Under the pieces are notes generated by a model. That model did not search any database, was not told where the DNA came from, and was given only the letters and a program-made list of their open reading frames with translations. A program made the translations under genes and the position numbers. DNA of 64,000 nucleotides from Nocardioides coralli (GTDB lineage: Bacteria > Actinomycetota > Actinomycetes > Propionibacteriales > Nocardioidaceae): the NCBI RefSeq assembly GCF_019880385.1, contig NZ_CP082273.1:2852001-2916000 (forward strand), in the 5' to 3' direction. This document shows, in pieces, positions 1 to 7,160 of this stretch; position 1 is the stretch's first letter, and each line of letters begins with the position of its first letter.

Positions 1-555
1 CCGGCCGTCCGGACCGGCCGTGGGCGGCTGGGTGACCTCGACGTCGATCACGGGGTCGCTCGGCCACTCGTCGCCGGCCGGGCCGCGGTCGACGGCGACG
101 GTCTCGCCGAGGATCACGTGGTCGCCGTTGCCACCCTCGTCGCGGGCCACGAATTCGGCGATCACCCGGTAGTCGCCGGTCGCCGGCAGTGACACCGGAG
201 CACGCCAGGTGCCGTCGTCGTCCATCTCGGGGTGGAGGTGCCGGAAGACGGCGAGGTCCTCACGCACCACGTAGAGGTGGAGGTCCTTGGTGAGCTCCTC
301 GATGTAGGACGTCAGCGGCTCCCCGCGGAAAGTCTCCACCTGGAAGCTGACCTCGCCGGTCATCCCCGCCTGCTCCGGCAGGCTGACGCGCGCGAGCCGG
401 TAGCCGACCTCCTCCACCTCGGTGCCGTCCCCGACCGGGAGGGACACGATGGCACCGCCGGCGTGGGTGTGGCCGACCTCGTCGGCGGCCTCGCCGCTGC
501 AGGCGGCGAGCACGGTCAGGGAGGCCGCCAGCACGGTGGTGAGGAGCCGACGCAT
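1..555 (-). CDS. Secreted lipoprotein with HLHP motif (3' end outside window)
   Basis: An open frame of 185 codons runs leftward from ATG at 555 and leaves the window without a stop. The N-terminus is a lipoprotein signal peptide with lipobox LAAC and Cys18 as the lipidation site. About residue 100 it has a LHLYVVREDL stretch followed by FRHLHPEM, and a predicted beta-sandwich body. The His-rich HLHP motif is typical of actinobacterial secreted proteins that often sit beside copper-handling genes, so a periplasmic metal-related role is inferred. No neighbour inside the window confirms it. The ABC1 kinase gene diverges from it 102 bp away. Confidence 0.72.
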   Translation of the reverse strand, partial: MRRLLTTVLAASLTVLAACSGEAADEVGHTHAGGAIVSLPVGDGTEVEEVGYRLARVSLPEQAGMTGEVSFQVETFRGEPLTSYIEELTKDLHLYVVREDLAVFRHLHPEMDDDGTWRAPVSLPATGDYRVIAEFVARDEGGNGDHVILGETVAVDRGPAGDEWPSDPVIDVEVTQPPTAGPDGR

Positions 556-645
556 GCCGTCCAGTGTGCCTGCGGCCCCCGAGGCACCCGGCACCGGATC
601 CGCGCATGACCCGTAAAGGGGAGGCCCTCGCAACCACACCTCGGC

Positions 646-651
646 CACAAT
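646..651 (+). promoter_or_regulatory. -10-like hexamer for the ABC1 kinase gene
   Basis: CACAAT ends 6 nt before the GTG start at 658 and there is no Shine-Dalgarno sequence between them. This suggests a leaderless transcript. The same CACAAT-6-GTG arrangement recurs at 9597. Confidence 0.45.
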
Positions 652-657
652 GACGGG

Positions 658-2016
658 GTGACAGAGCTGCCACGCAGGGCCGCCGCGCGCACCGCGCGGC
701 TCGCCGCGCTGCCCCTCGGGTACGCCGGCCGGCAGGCCGTCGGGCTCGGCAAGCGGCTCGGTGGCCGGTCCGCGGAGGTGGTGGCGACCGAGCTGCAGCA
801 GCGGACCGCCGAGCAGCTGTTCCGCACCCTGGGCGAGCTCAAGGGCGGGGCGATGAAGCTCGGCCAGGCGATGAGCGTGCTCGAGGCGGCGCTCCCCGAG
901 GACGTGGCGGCGCCCTACCGCGACACGTTGACCGCCCTGCAGGACTCCGCGCCGCCGATGCCGACCCAGACCGTCCGGGAGCAGATCGCACGCTCGCTGG
1001 GCGAAGGGTGGCAGGACGAGCTGGTGTGGCTCGACGGCGCCCCGGCAGCAGCCGCGTCCATCGGCCAGGTCCACCGGGCTCGCTGGCACGACCACTCCCT
1101 CGGCGACGTCGACACGGCGCGCGAGGTCGCCGTCAAGGTGCAGTACCCCGGGGCGGGTGAGGCGCTGATGGCCGACCTGCGCCAGCTCGCACGGGTGGCC
1201 CGGGGGGTGGCACCGGCGTTCCCCGGCATCGACATCAAGCCGCTGGTGGCCGAGCTGCAGGCGCGGGCGGCCGACGAGCTCGACTACCGGCTCGAGGCGC
1301 AGGCGCAGGCGGCGTACGCCGTCGCCTTCCGTGACGACCCGATGGTGGTCGTCCCCGAGGTCGTGGCCGTCGGTGAGCAGGTGCTGGTCACCGAGTGGCT
1401 GGAGAGCCCGCACTCGCTGGCCCACGTGATCCGTCACGGCACCCAGGAGGAGCGCGACCACTACGGGCGGATCTTCGTCCAGTTCCTCTTCGACGGTCCG
1501 GCCCGGACCGGCATGCTCCACGCCGACCCCCACCCCGGCAACTTCCGGATCATCCCGGGCGCCGACGGCAGGCCGGGACGGATCGGCGTCCTCGACTACG
1601 GCGCGGTGGCTCGGCTGCCGGAGGGGCGGCTGCCCGAGGCCATGGGTCGGCTGATCCGGATCGCGCTGGACAACAGCGGCGACGACCTCGTCGCCGGGCT
1701 GCGCGAGGAGGGGTTCATCAAGGACCGGATCCGGGTCGACGCCGACGAGCTGGTCGACTACCTGGCGCCGTTCGTGGAGCCCGCGCGCCACGAGACCTTC
1801 CGGTTCACGCGGGCGTGGATGCGCGAGCAGTTCGAGCGGATCAACAACCCCCGCAACCCGTCGTTCGCGATGGCCACCAAGCTCAACCTGCCGACGTCGT
1901 ACCTGCTGATCCACCGCACCTGGCTCGGCGGTCTGGGCCTGCTCGCCCAGCTCGAGACCGAGGCACCGTTCCGCGCGCTCATGGAGGAGCACCTGCCCGG
2001 CTTCGCCGCCACCTGA
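658..2016 (+). CDS. ABC1/AarF/UbiB family atypical kinase
   Basis: This 452-residue protein carries the ABC1 hallmarks: KLGQ at residues 67-70, the Ala-rich nucleotide loop AAAASIGQVHRA near 125, VAVKVQYPG with the catalytic lysine, HADPHPGN as catalytic loop and LDYGAVARL in place of the usual DFG. Family members are atypical kinases or ATPases; UbiB and COQ8 act in quinone biosynthesis. Actinobacteria make menaquinone, so the substrate here is unknown. The GTG start at 658 follows a -10-like hexamer by 6 nt. A perfect inverted repeat lies just downstream, so the gene is probably monocistronic. Confidence 0.9.
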   Translation: MTELPRRAAARTARLAALPLGYAGRQAVGLGKRLGGRSAEVVATELQQRTAEQLFRTLGELKGGAMKLGQAMSVLEAALPEDVAAPYRDTLTALQDSAPPMPTQTVREQIARSLGEGWQDELVWLDGAPAAAASIGQVHRARWHDHSLGDVDTAREVAVKVQYPGAGEALMADLRQLARVARGVAPAFPGIDIKPLVAELQARAADELDYRLEAQAQAAYAVAFRDDPMVVVPEVVAVGEQVLVTEWLESPHSLAHVIRHGTQEERDHYGRIFVQFLFDGPARTGMLHADPHPGNFRIIPGADGRPGRIGVLDYGAVARLPEGRLPEAMGRLIRIALDNSGDDLVAGLREEGFIKDRIRVDADELVDYLAPFVEPARHETFRFTRAWMREQFERINNPRNPSFAMATKLNLPTSYLLIHRTWLGGLGLLAQLETEAPFRALMEEHLPGFAAT

Positions 2017-2031
2017 TCCCGGCGACGCGGC

Positions 2032-2094
2032 GGTAGTCCCTCACGAAAGGGCTGCCGATCGGGCGGTTTGGCAGCCCTTTCGTGAGGGACTACC
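2032..2094. terminator. Perfect 25-bp inverted repeat, bidirectional terminator candidate
   Basis: The arms 2032-2056 and 2070-2094 are perfectly complementary over 25 bp around a 13-nt loop. It lies between the convergent ABC1 and GNAT genes. The right arm contains the GNAT stop codon (2090-2092), so the terminator overlaps coding sequence. It has no long T-run, as is common in GC-rich actinobacteria. Confidence 0.75.
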
Positions 2095-2587
2095 GGGTGG
2101 GGACCAGGTCGAGGTACATCACGTGCAGGCCGACGTGGCCGTGGGTGGCCGAGCGGAAGGCGCCCGGGACGGTGCCCACGATCTCGAAGCCCAGCGACTC
2201 CCACAGCGCCACGGCCGCGGCGTTGGTCTCGACGACCGCGTTGAACTGGATGCCGCGGAAGCCGGCGTCGCGGTGCCAGGCCACGACGTGCTCGGCCAGC
2301 CGTCGGCCGACACCCCGCCCCCGGGCGTGCTCGGACACCATGAACGACGCGGTGCCGACGTGGTCGCCCCGGCCCGGACGGTTGGGTCCCATCTTCGCGG
2401 TGCCGAGGACCTGGCCGTCCTCCTCCAGGACCACGGTCCGCCCCGGCGGCGGCTCCAGCCACAGCGCACGGGCCTCCTCGGAGGTCAGGTCGTCCGGGTA
2501 CGCGTAGGTCTCCCCCGCCGCCACCGTCGCGGAGAAGATCGGCCAGATCGCGGGCCAGTCGTCGGCGGTCACCTCGCGGATCGTCAC
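2090..2587 (-). CDS. GNAT family N-acetyltransferase (phosphinothricin/Pat type)
   Basis: This 165-residue protein begins VTIREVTADDWPAI. It has the acetyl-CoA binding loop ARGRGVGRRLAEH near residue 90 and the late GNAT block FNAVVETNAAAVALWESLGF. The layout resembles the PAT/BAR acetyltransferases that modify small amines or amino-acid analogues, but the acceptor cannot be read from sequence. The GTG start at 2587 overlaps the upstream DinB stop as GTGA, which fixes the start and implies translational coupling. It is the last gene of a four-gene leftward chain. Confidence 0.86.
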   Translation of the reverse strand: MTIREVTADDWPAIWPIFSATVAAGETYAYPDDLTSEEARALWLEPPPGRTVVLEEDGQVLGTAKMGPNRPGRGDHVGTASFMVSEHARGRGVGRRLAEHVVAWHRDAGFRGIQFNAVVETNAAAVALWESLGFEIVGTVPGAFRSATHGHVGLHVMYLDLVPTR

Positions 2588-3105
2588 AGGTCGACAGCCC
2601 CGTCGATCGACTCCCGGATCAGGTCCGCGTGACCGCAGTGGCGCGCGTACTCCTCGATCATGTGGACCAGGATCCACCGCAGGCTGACGGGTCGACCACG
2701 GCGGGGCCGCGCCGAGAGCCGGTCCAGCCCGCCCTCGGCCAGCGCCGACCGGATCCGCTCGTCGGCCTCGGCCACCTCGCGGTCGAAGAGGCCACGCAGC
2801 TGCTCAGGGGAGTCCTCGGCCGCGGAGGTGAAGTCGGCGTCGCGGTCCGCCTCCCAGTCCATCGACGCCCACGGCTCGTGCTGCTCCTCGCCGGCGAGCA
2901 CGTGGCGGAACCAGAAGCCCTCGACGAACGCGAGGTGCTTGAGCAGCGAGCCGAGCGTGAGGCTGCTGGGCTCGAGCCGGATGCGCAGGAGCTCGGCAGG
3001 CAGTCCCTCGGTCTGGCGCCGCAGCGTGTCGCGGTAGTGGTCGAGGAAGGCCAGCAGCGTGGTCACCTCGTCGGCGGCGACGGGCGGGTCGGGACGCCCG
3101 GTCAC
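2584..3105 (-). CDS. DinB/DUF664 family protein
   Basis: This 173-residue predicted four-helix protein carries LLAFLDHYRDTLRRQTEGL near its start, LKHLAFVEGFWFRHVL in the middle and VHMIEEYARHCGHADLIRE near its end. The spaced histidines fit the metal triad of the DinB fold. In actinobacteria this fold includes mycothiol-dependent enzymes, so a thiol-dependent transfer or detoxification role is plausible but unproven. The GTG start overlaps the upstream VOC gene and its own stop overlaps the GNAT gene, each by 4 bp. Confidence 0.85.
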   Translation of the reverse strand: MTGRPDPPVAADEVTTLLAFLDHYRDTLRRQTEGLPAELLRIRLEPSSLTLGSLLKHLAFVEGFWFRHVLAGEEQHEPWASMDWEADRDADFTSAAEDSPEQLRGLFDREVAEADERIRSALAEGGLDRLSARPRRGRPVSLRWILVHMIEEYARHCGHADLIRESIDGAVDL

Positions 3106-3833
3106 CGCGGCACCCGGTCGGTGACGCAGTAGGCCAGGCCGGCGGGATCGGTGAGGACCGTCCAGGTGTCGAAGTCCCCGACGAACCTCGCCCCCAGGGC
3201 GACGTGGCGGCGCACCTCGGCGCCCCGGTCGGTGGCGGACAGGTCGAGGTGGCCGTGCAGGTCCCCCCGGGGCTGGTCGAGGCGCTGCAGCAGCACGCGG
3301 GCACCCCGGCCCTCCACCGGAGCCAGCCAGCGGAACTCGGGGTGACCGGGCGGCGGGTCGGACAGCTCCCGCTCGGTCAGCGACAGCCAGAACGCCTCCT
3401 CACGGGCGTAGAGCGCGGCGGGGACGTCGATGCAGACCTGGTCGACGAGCGAGCGGTGGCCCCCCGGCCACGTGGTGCCGGGCGCAGGCGTGGACGCGGG
3501 GTGGGTGACGAAGCAGAACGGGAAGCCTCCGGGTGAGGCCATCACGACGTGCCCGTGGTCGGCCACCTCCCGTGCCCCGAGTCCCACCGCGTGGTCGGCG
3601 GCCGCCCGCGGGTCGGCGACGTGGAGGTCGAGGTGGATCCGTGAGGGCCCCCGGCCCAGCCTCTGCACGCGGAGGTGGCCGTCCCCCACCGGCGGCAGCA
3701 GCGTCACGAACTCGTCCTGGTCACCGCGGGCGGTCGACACGGTCCAGCCGGTCACGTCCCGCCAGAAGGCGAGTCCGGCGTCGTATGCCGCCGGCGCGAG
3801 GTCGACGAAGCCGCTCACCCAGAACGGCGTCAC
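3102..3833 (-). CDS. Two-domain VOC (glyoxalase/dioxygenase superfamily) protein
   Basis: This 243-residue protein has two tandem VOC modules. The first begins VTPFWVSGFVDLAP and includes RIHLDLHVADP; the second begins near HRSLVDQVCIDVPAAL and includes GDLHGHLDLSA. Paired VOC modules form one metal site in glyoxalases, extradiol dioxygenases and resistance proteins. The substrate is unknown. The start is taken as GTG 3833 because it gives a 4-bp overlap with the upstream PNPOx-like gene, as at every other junction in this chain. A much longer open frame upstream has no VOC similarity. Confidence 0.83.
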   Translation of the reverse strand: MTPFWVSGFVDLAPAAYDAGLAFWRDVTGWTVSTARGDQDEFVTLLPPVGDGHLRVQRLGRGPSRIHLDLHVADPRAAADHAVGLGAREVADHGHVVMASPGGFPFCFVTHPASTPAPGTTWPGGHRSLVDQVCIDVPAALYAREEAFWLSLTERELSDPPPGHPEFRWLAPVEGRGARVLLQRLDQPRGDLHGHLDLSATDRGAEVRRHVALGARFVGDFDTWTVLTDPAGLAYCVTDRVPR

Positions 3834-4201
3834 GTGACCGGCGTGCAGTCGTGGCCGCAGCCCTCGCCGGGGAGCGGGCCGTCGGCGTGGTCGGCCGGTC
3901 GGTGCAGCACCGCGCTCTCGGGGGCGACGACGATGCCCTCGTCCTCGACCGCACCGGTGCCGTCGACGAGCAGCGTGTGGCCGTGGTGCTCGCTCGGGGG
4001 GAACAGCAGGGTCGCACGCGGGTTGACGGCGAGGTTCGCGGCCGACCCCCGGCTGGGCGGGCACCGGAGCACCCCGTCCACGAGCGACGGCTCCACGGTC
4101 ACCGCCTTGACCGCCCCGTCGGCGGAGCAGGTCAGCAGGTATCCCGAGCCCCGGCCGGCGAGCGCCTCGCCTAACCGGGCGACCTCCACCGGGATGCTCA
4201 T
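3830..4201 (-). CDS. Pyridoxamine 5'-phosphate oxidase-like small protein
   Basis: This 123-residue protein is a compact split-barrel: GSGYLLTCSADGAVKAVTVE, an RGSAANLAVNPRATLLFPP stretch, and a His/Cys-rich tail GCGHDC. It resembles flavin- or F420-binding PNPOx-like proteins of actinobacteria; cofactor and substrate are not assignable. The ATG at 4201 is preferred to ATG 4213 because TATGCT (4209-4214 on this strand) ends 7 nt before it, fitting a leaderless transcript. It is the first gene of the chain running to 2090. Confidence 0.7.
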   Translation of the reverse strand: MSIPVEVARLGEALAGRGSGYLLTCSADGAVKAVTVEPSLVDGVLRCPPSRGSAANLAVNPRATLLFPPSEHHGHTLLVDGTGAVEDEGIVVAPESAVLHRPADHADGPLPGEGCGHDCTPVT

Positions 4202-4279
4202 GGTCCCGAGCATAGGCAGGTCCGACACCCTCCGGTTGCAACCCACCTCCCCCCTTTTGCGTCTTGGACTCGATGGAAT

Positions 4280-4284
4280 GGAGG
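4280..4284 (+). promoter_or_regulatory. Ribosome binding site deciding the sigma-factor start
   Basis: GGAGG lies 7 nt before ATG 4292. The alternative in-frame ATG at 4322 has only a weak G-rich sequence upstream, so the longer start is chosen. Confidence 0.55.
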
Positions 4285-4291
4285 TGCAGGG

Positions 4292-4840
4292 ATGCACGCA
4301 CACGCAGGGACGGGGGTGACCATGGACCGCCCGCGGTCGCGTGACGACGAGTTCGCGGCGTACATGCAGGCGCGCCAGGCCAGCCTGCTGCGCACGGCCT
4401 ACCTGCTGACCGGTGACCGCCACACGGCCGAGGACCTGGTGCAGACGGCCTTCGCCAAGCTCTACCTCGCGTGGGACCGGGTCGAGCAGCAGGGCTCGAT
4501 CGACGGCTACCTGCGCCGGATCCTCGTCAACGAGAACAACTCCCTGTGGCGGCGCGCGTGGAAGCGGCGTGAGGTCGCCACCGAGGTCATGCCCGACACC
4601 GCCCACCACGACGTGCACGACGGTGGCGCCGGCCGCGAGCTCTGGGCGTTGGTGCAGACGCTGCCACGCAAGGCCCGTGCCGTCGTGGTGCTCCGGTACT
4701 ACGAGGAGCTGTCCGAGGCCGAGACCGCCGAGGCCCTGGGCATCTCGGTCGGCACCGTGAAGTCCCAGGCCAGCCGCGCCCTGGCCGCCCTGCGCGACCG
4801 CGCACCCGCATCGATGAGTCCTCGGGAGGAGGAGCGATGA
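4292..4840 (+). CDS. SigE-family ECF RNA polymerase sigma factor
   Basis: This 182-residue protein has region 2 (LLRTAYLLTGDRHTAEDLVQ through LRRILVNENN SLWRR) and region 4 (LPRKARAVVVLRYYEELSE followed by the helix-turn-helix of EALGISVGTVKSQASRAL). Lack of region 3 and the small size place it in the ECF group called SigE family in Streptomyces-like bacteria. It is expected to direct RNA polymerase to stress or envelope promoters. Its last four bases are shared with the start of the next gene (ATGA), which encodes a membrane protein with a short cytosolic head and is the obvious candidate regulator. Confidence 0.9.
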   Translation: MHAHAGTGVTMDRPRSRDDEFAAYMQARQASLLRTAYLLTGDRHTAEDLVQTAFAKLYLAWDRVEQQGSIDGYLRRILVNENNSLWRRAWKRREVATEVMPDTAHHDVHDGGAGRELWALVQTLPRKARAVVVLRYYEELSEAETAEALGISVGTVKSQASRALAALRDRAPASMSPREEER

Positions 4841-5982
4841 ACGACGAGCTGACCACCCGGCTGACCCGCCAGCTGCACGACCAGGTCGACGACTGGCACG
4901 CCACCCCGCTCACCCTGGACGAGGTCCGCGGCCGGGCTCGCTCCATCCGGCGTACGCGTCGGGTGGTCGCCGGCGGCACCGTGGCCGCGGTGCTCGCGAT
5001 CGCCGCGCCGCTGGCGGTCACCGCCAGCGGTGTGCTCGACGCACGCCCCGACCGCTCCCTGCCTCCGGCCACGTCCACGCCGAGCGAGGCCGTCGAGCAG
5101 GAGCCCAGTGGGCTGGGCGTCCCCTACCTGGAGGGGCGGACGCTGACCATGCCCGACGGCTCCGCAGTCGAGCTGCCACGTGCCTACGACGCCTTCACCG
5201 TCCTCGGCGACGAGGTGCTGGCCACCTGGATCGACCTCGACGACGGCAGCGTCACCCTCGAGCGGCTCCGCGACGGCGAGGTCGTGGGCACCCAGCCGAT
5301 CACGGGCATCGCCACCAACCACGAGGGCAACGCCGTCACCTACGTCGACCAGGACGGGCAGATCATCATCGAGTGGGCGGGCGGGGACACCACGGTCGGG
5401 ACCGTCCCGGGTGCCCGCCCGATCCGGCTGCTCGGGGGTCCCGAGTGCACCCGGGGCGTCCACGAGTGCGTCGTCTACGTCGACGACGGGCAGCAGGTCC
5501 GGTTCCTCGACAACGCCGGGGAGGACCTACCCGTGGACGGACTGGCCGTGCCCGACGTGTCGGTCGACGGCGCGGTCGCCGTCATGACCAGCGTGGACGA
5601 CCTCGAGCCGGGCTCGTGCTCCACGGTCCGGACACCCGTGGAGGAGCGCTTCTCCACCTGCGACTACTCCCTGGGCAGGTTCTCCCCGGACGGCGCCCAC
5701 ATCAGCGCGAGCGAGGACTACCTCGACGGGATCGGCAACCGGCTCCAGGCGATCCTGGACGCCCGGACCGGCCGGGAGCTGGTGCGTCTCGAGCCCGACG
5801 AGGGGTTCTTCAACACCGTCGCGTGGGAGGACGCCGACCACCTGCTGGCGATCCTCCACGACTGGAGCACCGGCACCTGGCAGGTCGTGCGGCTGGGGGT
5901 CGACGGCACCACCGAGACGGTGCTCGGCCCGGTCGAGGGCGACGAGACGACCCCGCCGTGGCGGCTCCCCGGCTTCGCGTGA
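4837..5982 (+). CDS. Membrane-anchored beta-propeller-like protein, candidate anti-sigma partner
   Basis: This 381-residue protein has a cytosolic head (1-40) with DEVRGRARSIRRTRR, one membrane segment at about 42-64 (VVAGGTVAAVLAIAAPLAVTA) and a large outer part with repeated strands and SPDG-type turns suggesting a WD40/TolB-like propeller. It has no zinc HXXXCXXC anti-sigma motif. The 4-bp overlap with the sigma gene implies stoichiometric co-expression, so control of that sigma factor is inferred. The second sigma locus in this window (53033-54572) has a partner of the same architecture. Confidence 0.75.
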   Translation: MNDELTTRLTRQLHDQVDDWHATPLTLDEVRGRARSIRRTRRVVAGGTVAAVLAIAAPLAVTASGVLDARPDRSLPPATSTPSEAVEQEPSGLGVPYLEGRTLTMPDGSAVELPRAYDAFTVLGDEVLATWIDLDDGSVTLERLRDGEVVGTQPITGIATNHEGNAVTYVDQDGQIIIEWAGGDTTVGTVPGARPIRLLGGPECTRGVHECVVYVDDGQQVRFLDNAGEDLPVDGLAVPDVSVDGAVAVMTSVDDLEPGSCSTVRTPVEERFSTCDYSLGRFSPDGAHISASEDYLDGIGNRLQAILDARTGRELVRLEPDEGFFNTVAWEDADHLLAILHDWSTGTWQVVRLGVDGTTETVLGPVEGDETTPPWRLPGFA

Positions 5983-5998
5983 GGCCGGGGCGCTCGGA

Positions 5999-6583
5999 TC
6001 AGCTCCAGCGGAACGACGCCAGCACGGCGTCGACCACCGCTCGGCGCTGCCCGGCCGAGAACGACTCGTCGAACTCGAAGGTCAGCTTGACGCCGACCCC
6101 GCCCCGGATGGCGCCGTACTCCTCGCGGGGTCCGACGACCCCGTCACCGGCGGCGCGGAAGGCCGCCTCGCCACCGAGGTCAGCGTCGTAGGACACCCGT
6201 GGGCGGCCCTCGAAGCCGGTGAGCCCGTCGGTGCGCACCAGCTGCTCGAGGTCCTCGGACCCGACGGCACCCAGGTCGGACAGGTAGATCTGGTGGAGCG
6301 TGCCGCGCTTGTTGGCCACCCACGAGTCCAGCACGCCGTCGAGCTGCCGCTCGGTCCGCCATCCCTCAGGGGCGCGTGCGTAGGCGCTCTCCGTGGTCAT
6401 CACCTCCCCCGCCGCGGCCTCGACGGTGGGGGTCGGATCGTCGGTCGGCTCGTCGGTCGGGGAGGCGTCTGCGCCCGTGCGGCTCGGTGGCTCGGCGGGA
6501 CCGGAGACCTCCTCACCGCCCCCGCAGGAGGTGAGGACCATCAGCGCGGCCGCGAGGGCCCCGAGACGCCGGGCACGCTTCAT
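5999..6583 (-). CDS. Putative lipoprotein of unknown function
   Basis: This 194-residue protein has a lipoprotein signal with lipobox LTSC (Cys20), a Pro/Thr/Asp-rich linker (about 25-60) and a C-terminal domain from AYARAPEGWRTERQLDG to the end. The domain resembles the small surface lipoproteins of mycobacteria and relatives in layout only. It converges on the anti-sigma-like gene with 16 bp between stops. No function is assigned. Confidence 0.72.
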   Translation of the reverse strand: MKRARRLGALAAALMVLTSCGGGEEVSGPAEPPSRTGADASPTDEPTDDPTPTVEAAAGEVMTTESAYARAPEGWRTERQLDGVLDSWVANKRGTLHQIYLSDLGAVGSEDLEQLVRTDGLTGFEGRPRVSYDADLGGEAAFRAAGDGVVGPREEYGAIRGGVGVKLTFEFDESFSAGQRRAVVDAVLASFRWS

Positions 6584-6719
6584 GGGCCGGGACCCTACCG
6601 GCCCTCACGGAGCGCCCGGATTCCGTCTGCCACGGCGTTTGGACTCCGCCGACCGCGGGTAGGAGCCCTGACGGCGCGGATTCGCGCCGCTGCACCGGAA
6701 TCCTGATCCAGGGGGATGC

Positions 6720-7160
6720 ATGGCACTCGTCGTCGACGCCGGAGGTTTTCTCACGGCGGCGGGCGTGTCCGACGGCACCGTCGACCAGATCCTGTCGATG
6801 CTCGAGGGCAGTGGGCGGGCCGTGCGCGAGAAGCAGGACCTGCAGCAGGTGCCCGCCGGCGCCCTCGGCGCTGCCGCGACCGCCCAGGAGCTGCAGCACC
6901 ACGCTGGCAAGGCCCACGCCGTCGTCGTGCAGGCGATGGCCGAGATGGTCGCCGGTCTCGAGGGCTACCACGCCAGCGTGACCCACTTCCGCAAGGACGT
7001 CCACGACACCGACGCCACCCAGGCCTCCGAGCTCCTCCGCCGGCAGCGCCGGGTCGACGACGTCACCGCCCTGGAGCAGCTGGCGCTCGCCGAGCAGTGC
7101 ACCCAGGCGGCGACGTACGACGCCGAGGGCTGTGAGGTGCCGGGCGGGTCGGACGCATGA
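6720..7160 (+). CDS. EspC/WXG100-like helical protein, type VII secretion candidate
   Basis: This 146-residue, mostly helical protein begins MALVVDAGGFLTAAG. It has long Ala/Gln/His-rich helices and no signal peptide. Size and helix layout fit the ESX-associated EspC/DUF2580 group, but the classic WXG turn is absent. SD AGGGGG lies 4-5 nt upstream of the ATG. The 4-bp overlap with the next, also ESX-like, gene supports a co-secreted heterodimer. No ESX machinery genes (EccC, EccD, MycP) are in the window. Confidence 0.66.
   Translation: MALVVDAGGFLTAAGVSDGTVDQILSMLEGSGRAVREKQDLQQVPAGALGAAATAQELQHHAGKAHAVVVQAMAEMVAGLEGYHASVTHFRKDVHDTDATQASELLRRQRRVDDVTALEQLALAEQCTQAATYDAEGCEVPGGSDA

Noticed and set aside
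3850..4170. Antisense plus-strand frames across the PNPOx-like and VOC genes
   Set aside because: Arg/Pro/Gly-rich with no domain; the minus-strand genes have family motifs and coupled starts.
6679..6691. 13-mer GATTCGCGCCGCT also found at 23302-23314
   Set aside because: Both lie before genes, but the motif is GC-rich, has no shared spacing to the starts, and only two copies; chance is enough.
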